Shown here: positions 54,245-62,402 of the stretch, piece after piece
How the letters are laid out: every line of letters starts with the position of its first letter
Numbering within the stretch: the stretch's first letter is position 1
From: Engraulis encrasicolus
Taxonomy: Eukaryota; Chordata; Actinopteri; Clupeiformes; Engraulidae
Direction of reading: 5' to 3'
Length of the DNA stretch: 64,000 nucleotides
Assembly: GCF_034702125.1 (NCBI RefSeq)
Contig: NC_085861.1
Coordinates: forward strand, 46,830,222-46,894,221
Made by a program: the position numbers and the translations under genes
The notes under the pieces: model-generated
Told to the model about the DNA's origin: nothing
Databases searched by the model: none
The model's input: only the letters and a program-made list of their open reading frames with translations

Positions 54245-57200
54245 ATAGCAAACACTCTGTGTGTGCGGCGCGCATGTGTGGGATTTGTCCAATTGTCCAA
54301 CCCCAGTTTATCGCTCATGTCTCTGTTTCCAGATGTGATGTCATTTCCTCCTTCCCTGCCTGGGAAACTAAGGCGTTTCACTGCAGGGCTCATCTTGGGC
54401 GCTACGTGAACATCTTTCTGCCGGGCTGTGACAAACACCTTGCACTGTGTGAGGTGGAGGTCAGCGCAAACCCGCTGGAAGGTCAGTAGAGGTCAGCCAG
54501 GAGTAGCATTCGATTTGACAGAGTTTGGCCTCTTCTATTTTGAGGTTACTGGTGTCATGTCAATTTGACCTTGACCTACCCATGAATCTGAGCTATGTAC
54601 AAACTGCTCCTGGGTCTGGTCAGGGGTTAGGGTTTTGCTTAGGGCTATGATAACAGGCTACTAGCTTGGTTCAACAAAGCAGTGCATGAAGTAAATGTCT
54701 GTCACAGAACAGTTAGAACTCACAATGAATAGAAACTAGGATTAAAAAATAATAAGAAGAAGCAATAAAGAAAGGACAAAAGCACTTTTGGTGCTTGGGA
54801 TATAATAATCTGTACAGGAACAAGGGCCTAACCAGGCTAAGTCAAGAATTTTGGTGATGTGTTGTGGCAGTAGGTTTTTTTGTGACAGTAGTTTTTTTCC
54901 CTGTCTTGTCTCTTAGAACAGGAAGGCAAGGATATGCGACCAAACCCTGCACAAAGGAAAACAAAAACTAAATGCCCTGATACAAAAGAGGTGCTTGGTA
55001 AGACCTATCAGTTTATTTAAAAACAAGTTCAAAATGCAGACATTTTGTTTTACAGAATTTAAAGGGACAATTTTCATACCTTTGAGGAAATTATTACACA
55101 ATACACATACAAAGTAGCTTATTTTTCGCCTTGAGAATAGCTTGTGAATAACGTCATCACTATTGGCGTACAGTATTTGTAATTATCATGCTGATGATGG
55201 CCCTCCTTTTAGAGAATGCAGCCACTGGAGGCTCTGCGATCCAGTCCTCTCAGCTGGACAGTCTGGGCGGAGCCAGCAACGCCATCGACAGGAACCGCAG
55301 CAGCACCTACTCAGAGGGCTCCTGCAGCCACACGCGGGCCGAGATCGACCCCTGGTGGAGGGTGGACCTGGGGAGGGTCCACAACATCACCTTTGTGACC
55401 GTCACCAACCGCGGGGACGAGTACTCCGACCGCATAAGCAGCGCTGAGATCCGCGTCGGCAACTACCTGGACAACGATGGCAACAACAACCGTCTGTGAG
55501 ACAGTCCTTTGGTGCATTCATTCATTCATTGTGATTTGTTAACTTAGTTATGTATGTTAATATCACTTTGTGTCAAGGATGGTTTTGTATTGTGTGTTAG
55601 TTTGAGTCAGGGTTATTCAGGCATGCATAACCTGAAGGTTTTGTTTGTAATTCTGATCCTATATGTACCTACTCCTCACAGCCTTCTGTTGTTTAAGGGT
55701 AGTTCTTATAGCCTGGCCTTGCCATCCATAATGCTCCAGTCAGTTAACGTGAGCTTCGTTGTTACGTCTGGGTCAGGTCGTCTGGAGGAGACTATTCATG
55801 TTGCCAGACAACCAACTAATCAGCAACGCAGGTTACATGTGTCTCAATTCAGACATCCCAGAATCTCTGCAGGAATGAGATTACTACAAGGGTATAGACT
55901 AGGCTTTAGCTCTAAGTAGATGGAAAGCAGGTCTATTCAACTAGCATCCTAGGCCCATTTTAAATGTCCTGTTGGAACATGTTAAGGATGGATGTATAGT
56001 ATATGGATGGGCTGATTGAACTAAATGAAAGACTGTATCACAAAGCCAAAATATTTTTTTTTTTGCTTCAGTGCATAAAAAAGAGTTTTATGAGACATAT
56101 GTATTATAAAAGACTCTATGTGATAAACTGCATTGTTTGTGATACTCAATATGCTATGAACTGATGAAATAAGATGTTTTTACACATTGGCTGTGTTATA
56201 CTATACTGCACTGGTGCTATATGAAGCCTCTGTCTCATCTGCAGGTGTGCTGTGATACCTTACATCCCCGCTGGCCAGATTAGGACCTTTGAGTGTGGTG
56301 GGATGGAGGGTCGCTATGTCAACATTCGCCTCCCTGGCAGAGAGAAATACTTGACCCTGTGTGAAGTGGAAGTGCATGCAAGCACCTTTCAAGCAGGTAA
56401 TCTGGTTTCAGCAACTTGGTACTACAGTAGACTACTGTTGTGCATGTTGTTACTCTCTTGTGACTTTACACACACACACACATTCAACCTTAGATGTTCT
56501 TCAATGGTGCACATAAACACAGTAGGTCACGTTATATGAACCCATGGCTCCTTCAGCCTATTGAAGAACTCATTCTGAACCATAGCACTCCGGTGTGCAT
56601 ACTTTTACACAACCAGACACATCTATGTGCAATAATTAAATAAAATAGTTCCCAATATCCCACACATAGCAGTTACTTTAAAATGGTCTTATCTCACAAT
56701 ATCATGGTGTGATGGTGTGTGACCACTGCTAGAGTTGTGGGTGTGCCCTTTGTCCAGGGCTGCCCTGAGGGAGAAATATGGCCCGGGCACGTTTGGCTTA
56801 AAGGGGCCCCTCACAATTAGCGGTGCAGAACTGACTCACCGGGAAATGCCTGCTATGTCAGATGGCTAGTCCAGCCCTGCCTTTGTCACGCGTTCAATTC
56901 ACTCTATTTCAATGTGTGTGTCATTGGCAGTGCTGCTCCCTCAACCAGCGCCTCCAGTTGCTGTGCCTGAGACGGTGGCCTCCAACTCTTACCTGACGTG
57001 GCTGTGGAGGCCTTGGCAAAGCCGGCAGCCCCCTGTGGCCAGAAGTGGTAAAGCTGATAGTGTTTGCATGCTTACAGTTCATCCATAGACAAACAGTTTA
57101 CATAAATATACATAGACATACTATGGGTATGGGTACATCAATCAGTCATTATATTACTTGCCAGGTTTAATAAGTTAAAAAATGGTTTCATTTCTTGTGC

Positions 57201-60200
57201 CTCGGAACACCAGGCTTCGAACATAGCCAATACATTTCAATGATAACGTGTCAGTGTAATAAAGTGGGTGGCCATGACACTCGAAAAGATATAGCCTCTT
57301 ACTGCATATGGGGTCGCCAGTGGGCCTATTCACTATTTGCTGAAAATACTCAACTACACCATAACAACATTGTCATGACAGTAGGCCTACCAAGAGCCTT
57401 TAGAAACAGATTAAGACCTAGATTTTGTGACAGTAAGGTTATGTCATAAAAATGACTTACTACAAGTAAGTTTCCTTGCAAAGTAGGTTAATGTTCTTCA
57501 CTGTGCATGTAATGAACTGTTTTTTTTTTACTTAACTCTTGCCTAGCTGCAAAAAAAATTCCTTTCACCCTTTCTATCTTTACACCTGCCTGTATGCCCT
57601 GGAAGATAATGTTGCGCTGAAGGGTAAAGCTACCCAGTCGTCTCAGTTCAGCCGCTTGACCCATGCGGAGAACGCCATCGACGGTGGCCTGGACACCGAG
57701 TACCTCTCTGGCTCCTGTGCCCACACGCGGCTCCAGTCTGACCCCTGGTGGCGAGTCGATCTCATGGCCGTGCACAGAGTGGAGTCCGTGACCATCACCA
57801 ACAGAGAGGACTGCTGCGAGTGGAGACTCGACGGGGCCGAGATACTGGTTGGGAATTCGCTGGAGAACAATGGCAACAGCAACCCTGTGTGAGTTGTGAA
57901 AGTAACTGTGGGACTGAAAACAAATGTATTTTTTTTCAACCATGAAAAAATGTTGGAGGTGACGTTGTCCAGTAGACTAATGCGCAGTAGCCTACCATTA
58001 TGCCGGCTACACAGGTTGATTCCTGCTCGAGATCATTTTTCTATCCTTAGCCACCAATGTCTGTTTTCCATTGCCCTGTCAAACAATAAGGGCACACAAA
58101 CCCTAAATATAGTATATATATAAAAACACGTGAAAAAATGTTTGCTGTTTGCACGAGCTGCAGTCACATTAAGAAAGGTTAGATAAGTGGGCAATTTCTC
58201 TGTAGTTCAAAGGAGAGACAATTTCACTCTCGGCCTGTATAGCTTAAACCAGTGTTTCCCAACCTTTTTCGTCTCATGTACCCCTGAGCCTTTTTGTTGT
58301 GCCATGATTACCCCCTAGCTCATGTATTACTTTGCTTTTTCTTTTCCAGTGTGACTATGCTCCATGCATTTCTTAGAATTACATTTTTCCAAGTACCCCC
58401 TGCAGTGTGCTCGCGTACCCCTAGTGGTACACGTACCCCTGGTTGGGAAACACTGGCTTAAACTACCGTGACCCCCGAGGGACACTACGTAGTATTGCTA
58501 TAAGTTTACACATATTGCACAGCAAGTTATTAACATGATCTATATTGCTGCTGGCTGGAGTGACTAATGTACTGTATACCGCATGTGATTTTCACAGATG
58601 TGCTGTTGTGTCATCCATCCCCGCTGGAGAGTCCATTACCTTCCAGTGTAACGGAATGGAGGGGAGATTCGTAAACATCATCCGGCCGGGATGCTTTAAG
58701 TTCCTCAGCCTGTGTGAGGTGGAAGTCCACGCAAGCCTCGTAGCTGGAGCTGGTGAGGAACACATATATACTATACTCCTGCTTTTAGCCACACGGCATT
58801 TCAATCAGGTTCTAAGGGATGTACATTAGTGTGACATGTCTTAAATATTGTGACAAGCATTTGCTGTAGTTGTGTGATCGTCAGTGAAAATGACTTTTTT
58901 CAGCAGCTATTCATGCATACAGTACACCTACAGCATACACTCTATGTGTATGCTTTTCGTGTCCCCCAATGTCATCCAAATGGTCACTTCAGAATGTCTG
59001 AAAATTCACAACAAATCACAAACGATTATTTTATGAGCAACAATTTTACAAACAATTATTCTATTAATATGTTTTGACTCATTGCAAATATGCTAGTTTG
59101 TTATGTTAAAGTGCCCGGGCCCAATTTCTCCCCCAGTCCAGCCCTGGCTACCATTACTGTCTGCCACTGAAACACATTACTCACTCACACACATACGGTA
59201 TGTAAGAGTCAATTAAAGGCCATGTCCACTCTTGTTCTTTACTTGCAGTTTTCCCTCCACAAGATCTCATGGAGGATTATGTGGAGAAACCTTCGGAAAC
59301 ACAGTGTTCAGATATCCAAGTGCCTGGTAAAGTGTTACATAGCCCTACTGTATATGCAAAAGTGTGCCACATGCTAAATGCATATTGTCAGATCAGTCAA
59401 AATGCAGTGAAATCACATTTTGTGTTGTTAGGTTTTGTGAAAGTGTGTTGTGTGATGTTATTGTTGAATGGCTCTGAATTCATTCCTATTGTAAGAGGGT
59501 TATCCCTGACTGGAGCAAACATATAAAGTCACTCCAGCCAAGTCCCAGTAAAAATATGAAAGTAGATGATGTGTTTCAGAGTAAGAGTCGACTCTTTTAG
59601 CAACTGACAGCTTGTACCACCAACAGTTTAGACTGAGACTGGCTTTTGTGAGGAGCGGGCAAGCACATACAGTTTGCATTTGAGGATTGCAACACCCTGG
59701 AAAAGTAAAAATAGCCTCCTTCAGATAAGCAGAGGCCTGGAGACCCTAAAGTCAATGAAATCAAATTTAATTTACAGTACTGTTGAGTGATTATTAGTGA
59801 ATCTTAAGATTAATTCTCACTAGTTGGTCAAAGATTCGCATTTCACAAGTTTGATGTTCACCCAAGGTAGCTATCACACCACAAAAAAAGGTGGTTTGTG
59901 AAGCAGAGTTGTATAAAGTAGAAGCACTTTTACAGATGTTATTACATCATTAGTGGCATGATATTACAGTGCACACATGCACTGAGTGAAGTGACTGCTT
60001 TGCCCTCTGTATGCATAGGGAACCTCGCCTCACGGGGACGAGCGGCCCAGTCCTCTCAGTATGATCACCTCGGAGATGCCAAGAACGCCATCGACAGGAA
60101 CCGAAGTCCGTTATACCACAGCGGCTCCTGCTCGCATTCCAGGCAGGAAACCAGCCCCTGGTGGCGCGTGGACCTCCTGAAAAGACTCAGGGTGGCCTCG

Positions 60201-60790
60201 GTGACCGTCACCAACAGGGGGGACTGCTGCGCTGAGAGGATCAACGGGGCAGAAATCCGCATCGGAAACTCCCTGCAAAACAACGGCAACAGCAACCCTC
60301 TGTATGTTTCTGGGGAGTTAAAAGCTTACCGCTCTCGCTGCTTAGAATTGTGTCACAATTTTAACTATTTAACACACAATTGTCTAATTTAATACATATA
60401 ATTTAATACCACTGAGGGCTACCCAGGAGCGCCACTGAGGGCTACCCCCTTGCACGGGTGAGGCATAAATGCAATTTCGTTGTGTGCAGTGTTCACTTGT
60501 GTGCTGTGGAGTGCTGTGCCACAATGACAATGGGAGTTGGAGTTTCCCCATGGGCTTTCACTTTCACTTCATATTTAATCTAAATAAGTATCTCTTACCT
60601 GTGTTTATTTGACAGGTGTGCCGTTATAGATGAGATGAGAGAGGGAGAGACCGTCTCTTTTCAGTGCCACAATATGGAGGGCCGCTATGTCAGCATCAGT
60701 CTCCCAGGAAGATGGAAATACTTAACTCTGTGTGAAGTAGAGGTCCGGAGCACCAGAGAGTCGTCCCAAATGAAACCACTACAGAACTAG
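50656..60790 (+). CDS. Five-domain F-type lectin, whole gene, 15 coding exons
   Basis: Joining the 15 exons listed below gives 2601 nt, an 866-aa protein with no internal stop: signal peptide (about 1-18), F1 (26-170), linker 1 (171-187), F2 (188-331), linker 2 (332-358), F3 (359-503), linker 3 (504-542), F4 (543-688), linker 4 (689-714), F5 (715-866). Every domain is encoded by a 283-nt exon and a 149-175-nt exon. All modules and linkers begin and end in phase 1. The family binds terminal fucose through H-X26-R-X-D-X4-R/K. This motif is complete in F1, F3, F4 and F5. In F2 the His is Arg and the last Arg is Met. The adjacent Cys pair (CC) is present in F1, F4 and F5 but not in F2 or F3. NXS/T sites occur in F1 (NGS), F2 (NVT) and F3 (NIT). 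The protein is probably secreted and multivalent. Multi-domain F-type lectins are known in fish and amphibians; five domains is at the upper end of what I know. It lies 3.8 kb after the single-domain paralogue on the same strand, so the two arose by tandem duplication. Confidence 0.93.
50807..51087. mobile_element. MITE in intron, same family as 26459
   Basis: Begins AAAGGTGCACGGTGTAAT and ends ACACAGTGCACCCTT, inverted relatives. The interior matches the element split at 26459/39356 (phrase TTGTTTATTTCCAGAATT). Confidence 0.75.
51150..51510. mobile_element. MITE in intron, GGTAACACTTTA ends
   Basis: Inverted ends GGTAACACTTTA and TAAAGTGTTACC. Flanks AGTTATTT and AGTTATGG share 6 of 8. It is AT-rich, 361 bp, with no ORF. 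Confidence 0.8.
51798..51929. mobile_element. Short MITE in intron, GGGGTGCATTTCT ends
   Basis: GGGGTGCATTTCT and AGAAATGCACCCC are perfect inverted repeats about 130 bp apart. The inner part is itself partly palindromic (GTTGTTAGC…GCTAACATAATTAGC). Confidence 0.7.
52066..52348 (+). CDS. Five-domain lectin exon 2: F1, first part
   Basis: Acceptor CTCTCAG ends at 52065 and donor GTTAGC starts at 52349; 283 nt. Binding residues are all present: GSCAH, then Arg 27 residues later in NRGDCCAER. The last 100 nt differ from the F5 exon at about six positions only. Confidence 0.93.
52511..52834. mobile_element. Decayed hAT MITE in the F1 intron
   Basis: The right end TTAGACACCCCTG and left end CAGTTGTCAAACTC are relatives of the element at 7420-8125. 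No target duplication remains. Confidence 0.5.
52864..53015 (+). CDS. Five-domain lectin exon 3: F1, second part
   Basis: Acceptor TTTTAACAG ends at 52863; 152 nt. Carries CTVISSIPAG, FQCNGMEGRYV and LTLCEVEV, then NALPVPI. Donor GTATGG at 53016 in phase 1. Confidence 0.92.
53625..53675 (+). CDS. Five-domain lectin exon 4: linker 1
   Basis: Acceptor TTATCCAG ends at 53624 and donor GTGAAG starts at 53676. It is 51 nt, phase 1 to phase 1. It encodes 17 acidic, Thr/Pro-rich residues around KPTTLDGLEMPETPE. It is the shortest linker and has no Cys. Confidence 0.8.
53762..54044 (+). CDS. Five-domain lectin exon 5: F2, first part (degenerate binding site)
   Basis: Acceptor CTCTCACAG ends at 53761; 283 nt; donor GTAAGA at 54045. 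The fold marks PWWRVDL and GAEIRIGN are kept. But the binding His is Arg (SCSRTKT), and the loop reads NREDGDPEMI: its last basic residue is Met and the Cys pair is Gly-Asp. Confidence 0.92.
54205..54242. repeat. (CA)n microsatellite in the F2 intron
   Basis: About 38 bases of CA, preceded by CG/CA alternation, 90 bases before the F2 second exon. Confidence 0.95.
54333..54481 (+). CDS. Five-domain lectin exon 6: F2, second part
   Basis: Acceptor TGTTTCCAG ends at 54332; 149 nt; donor GTCAGT at 54482. It reads CDVISSFPAWETKAFHC and then RAHLGRYV, where the other domains have NGMEGRYV. The LALCEVEV end is kept. Confidence 0.9.
54917..54997 (+). CDS. Five-domain lectin exon 7: linker 2
   Basis: Acceptor TCTCTTAG ends at 54916 and donor GTAAGA starts at 54998. 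It is 81 nt, phase 1-1. The 27 residues are Lys-rich (RKTKTKCPDTKE) with a single Cys that could form an inter-chain or inter-linker bond. Confidence 0.8.
55213..55495 (+). CDS. Five-domain lectin exon 8: F3, first part
   Basis: Acceptor CTCCTTTTAG ends at 55212; 283 nt; donor GTGAGA at 55496. His, Arg and Arg of the binding site are intact (GSCSH … NRGDEYSDR). The Cys pair is replaced by Glu-Tyr. Confidence 0.92.
56245..56396 (+). CDS. Five-domain lectin exon 9: F3, second part
   Basis: Acceptor CATCTGCAG ends at 56244; 152 nt; donor GTAATC at 56397. Reads CAVIPYIPAG, ECGGMEGRYV and LTLCEVEV, then HASTFQA. Confidence 0.92.
56755..56879. mobile_element. Small hAT-type MITE in intron after F3
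   Basis: Inverted ends CAGGGCTG and CAGCCCTG. A perfect 8-bp target duplication CCTTTGTC is at 56747-56754 and 56880-56887. It is 125 bp. A truncated relative lies near 59110-59150. Confidence 0.92.
56931..57047 (+). CDS. Five-domain lectin exon 10: linker 3
   Basis: Acceptor CATTGGCAG ends at 56930 and donor GTAAAG starts at 57048. It is 117 nt, phase 1-1, the longest linker. Pro/Val-rich first half (LLPQPAPPVAVPE) and a Trp-rich second half (TWLWRPWQSRQPP). It splits the protein into a three-domain and a two-domain part. Confidence 0.8.
57606..57888 (+). CDS. Five-domain lectin exon 11: F4, first part
   Basis: The acceptor chosen is GGAAG ending at 57605, because it gives the same 283-nt length and phase as the four sister exons. 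A better-looking TAG near 57546 gives the wrong phase. Donor GTGAGT at 57889. Binding residues intact (GSCAH … NREDCCEWR). Confidence 0.9.
58250..58455. mobile_element. hAT MITE in the F4 intron
   Basis: Inverted ends CAGTGTTTCCCAACC and GGTTGGGAAACACTG. A perfect 8-bp target duplication GCTTAAAC is at 58242-58249 and 58456-58463. It is 206 bp. Confidence 0.95.
58598..58752 (+). CDS. Five-domain lectin exon 12: F4, second part
   Basis: Acceptor TTTCACAG ends at 58597; 155 nt; donor GTGAGG at 58753. Reads CAVVSSIPAG, FQCNGMEGRFV and LSLCEVEV, then HASLVAGA. Confidence 0.92.
59249..59326 (+). CDS. Five-domain lectin exon 13: linker 4
   Basis: Acceptor ACTTGCAG ends at 59248 and donor GTAAAG starts at 59327. 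It is 78 nt, phase 1-1. Acidic, with one Cys (ETQCSDIQ), so linkers 2 and 4 each carry a lone Cys. Confidence 0.8.
60019..60301 (+). CDS. Five-domain lectin exon 14: F5, first part
   Basis: Acceptor ATGCATAG ends at 60018; 283 nt; donor GTATGT at 60302. Binding residues intact (GSCSH … NRGDCCAER). Closest in sequence to the F1 exon. Confidence 0.93.
60410..60575 (+). mobile_element. 5'-truncated SINE in the F5 intron
   Basis: Shares CCCCCTTGCACGGGTGAGGC and the following 130 bases with the copy at 33690-33900. It ends in a CTTTCACTTTCACTT tail. Confidence 0.7.
60616..60790 (+). CDS. Five-domain lectin exon 15: F5, second part and stop
   Basis: Acceptor TTTGACAG ends at 60615. Reads CAVIDEMREGE, FQCHNMEGRYV and LTLCEVEV, then a short polar tail (RSTRESSQMKPLQN) and TAG at 60788-60790. 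Confidence 0.92.
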
Positions 60791-60901
60791 GGAAACATAC
60801 TCTGATTTTTTTTTTTTTTAATGCCTTCGATGCATTTTTGAATTGCCATGTTGTAATGTTTTTAGTGTTGTGCCTAATGTGGCAAAATATGACATAATGA
60901 A

Positions 60902-60916
60902 AATAAATAAAATAAA
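60902..60916 (+). terminator. Poly(A) signal of the five-domain lectin
   Basis: Three overlapping or adjacent AATAAA hexamers lie 112-126 bases after the stop codon. Confidence 0.8.
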
Positions 60917-60966
60917 GGGAGTAAAAATATTGCAAGATGTGATTGTTCTACTTTTTTAAGTAAACC

Positions 60967-61021
60967 ATACACACACGTGCATACGCGCACGCACGCACGC
61001 ACACGCACACACACACACACA
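60967..61021. repeat. CA/CG simple repeat
   Basis: Interrupted CA run with CGCA units, about 55 bases. Confidence 0.85.
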
Positions 61022-61386
61022 TTCAAGGTTACTCCTTACCAATAGATGGCAATGCATTCATCAGTGCGACATAAAACACCAGAAGAAATTCTGCTACAGC
61101 TCAGCTCACTGTGAAATACATGTTGTAAATGAAATGCCCCTTGCCCTCGCTGGAAATGAAGTTGTAGGAGTCGACGTGTACTTCGAATAACATGTTGAAT
61201 TTATTTTTCCTCGGTAGAAAGACTCCCATTTGACTTACAACAGAACGAGGTTGGTTTTTGTTACTTGTCCAGTCGCCTCCTGCACCATTTATCTTTAGCC
61301 TGTCATAAAGTGTTGATGTCTGATCAGTGTTGACAATAGATGCTAGTTACACAGTTGTATTTACTCTTTTTAAATAGGCCGTTGGG

Positions 61387-62346
61387 ATGCAAAAATATCA
61401 GGATCTAATTCTGCAGGTGACCGGAGCGAAGGCTGCGCGCAAAGGTGCCAAAATACAAACTCTTTGGAGTGGATATGGGGAGATAACGAGAATTCACTTG
61501 GAAGGCTGCGACCGTCCGTCTGTGGTGGTCAAACACGTGAAATTCCCACAGGAGTCCTCGCACCCGGGTGGATGGAATACCGACATGTCTCACCAGCGCA
61601 AGGTGCGCTCGTACCAGGTGGAGACATATTGGTACCAGAACTATGCCACTAACGAACGTTGCCGCATCCCCGTTTGCCTCGCTGCTCGGTCTTTCGGCGA
61701 TGAGCAGGTGATTGTCCTCGAGGATCTCGACGTGGCTGGATTCGATGAGCGAAGGGATAATGTCAAGGACGGCGAGATTAGGGCATGCCTCAGCTGGCTA
61801 GCCAACTTCCATGCGCTCTTCCTCGGGGTCGAACCAAAGGGGCTATGGCCCATAGGAACATACTGGCACCTGGAGACCAGACCCGATGAATTGGAAGCCA
61901 TGTCAGACAAGCAGCTGAAGAAATTCGCTGGCGAGATAGACAGGATACTCAACAACTGCCAGTTCAAAACTATTGTACACGGGGATGCCAAATTGGCCAA
62001 CTTTTGTTTCTCTGGGACGGGAAGTGGAGGGGTGGCAGCCGTAGACTTCCAGTATGTGGGGGGAGGCTGTGGAATGAAGGACGTGATTTATTTTCTGGGT
62101 AGTTGTATGAATGAGAAACAATGTGAAAAGAGAGTTCCCGAGCTGTTGGACTACTACTTTTCTGAGCTTAGGGCAGCTGTTGGCCAACAGGCGAATTTCA
62201 AGGACCTTGAGGCGGAGTGGAGAGACATGTTTGCTTATGCCTGGACGGACTTTCACAGATTCCTGCTAGGATGGATGCCAGGGCACCATAAAGTTAACAA
62301 ATACAGTAGGAAGCTTGCCCGAGATGTACTAAGCAAGCTGAAGTGA
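61387..62346 (+). CDS. EcKinase/CHK/DUF1679-like phosphotransferase, single coding exon
   Basis: An uninterrupted 319-aa frame. The family belongs to the protein-kinase-like fold with aminoglycoside and choline kinases. It phosphorylates small molecules; members in insects act on ecdysteroids, and the substrate in fish is not known to me. Visible motifs: SGYGEITRI (28-36) in the nucleotide-loop position; VVVKHVKF with a candidate ATP-binding Lys at 49; VIVLEDLD (108-115) as hinge; [11 protein letters not shown] (196-206), the Brenner-type catalytic loop with Asp200 and Asn205; and AVDFQYVG (218-225) with the metal-binding Asp220. The C-terminal half has the usual [15 protein letters not shown] helix region. 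All key residues are present, so it should be active. An in-frame TAG at 61375-61377 precedes the ATG. The context TTTTTAAATAG ending at 61377 could also be an acceptor, so a noncoding exon upstream is possible. No signal peptide, so it is probably cytosolic. Lacking introns in the coding part, it may derive from a retrocopy or be naturally intron-poor. Confidence 0.88.
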   Translation: MQKYQDLILQVTGAKAARKGAKIQTLWSGYGEITRIHLEGCDRPSVVVKHVKFPQESSHPGGWNTDMSHQRKVRSYQVETYWYQNYATNERCRIPVCLAARSFGDEQVIVLEDLDVAGFDERRDNVKDGEIRACLSWLANFHALFLGVEPKGLWPIGTYWHLETRPDELEAMSDKQLKKFAGEIDRILNNCQFKTIVHGDAKLANFCFSGTGSGGVAAVDFQYVGGGCGMKDVIYFLGSCMNEKQCEKRVPELLDYYFSELRAAVGQQANFKDLEAEWRDMFAYAWTDFHRFLLGWMPGHHKVNKYSRKLARDVLSKLK

Positions 62347-62396
62347 GTTTAACAGAGACAAATGTCACATACAGTGTTTGTGTATCAGTTATTGGG

Positions 62397-62402
62397 AATA
62401 AA
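62397..62402 (+). terminator. Poly(A) signal of the kinase gene
   Basis: AATAAA 51 bases after the stop codon. Confidence 0.7.

Noticed and set aside
55163..55517. Alternative frames over F3 (94 aa, 60 aa, minus 68 aa)
   Set aside because: GC-rich shadows of the real lectin exon 55213-55495.
57539..57605. Extending the F4 exon upstream to the TAG near 57546
   Set aside because: The phase would not match linker 3, and the exon would not have the 283-nt length shared by the other four domains.
61405..62256. Minus-strand frames up to 119 aa across the kinase
   Set aside because: Shadows of the kinase frame, which alone has complete family motifs.
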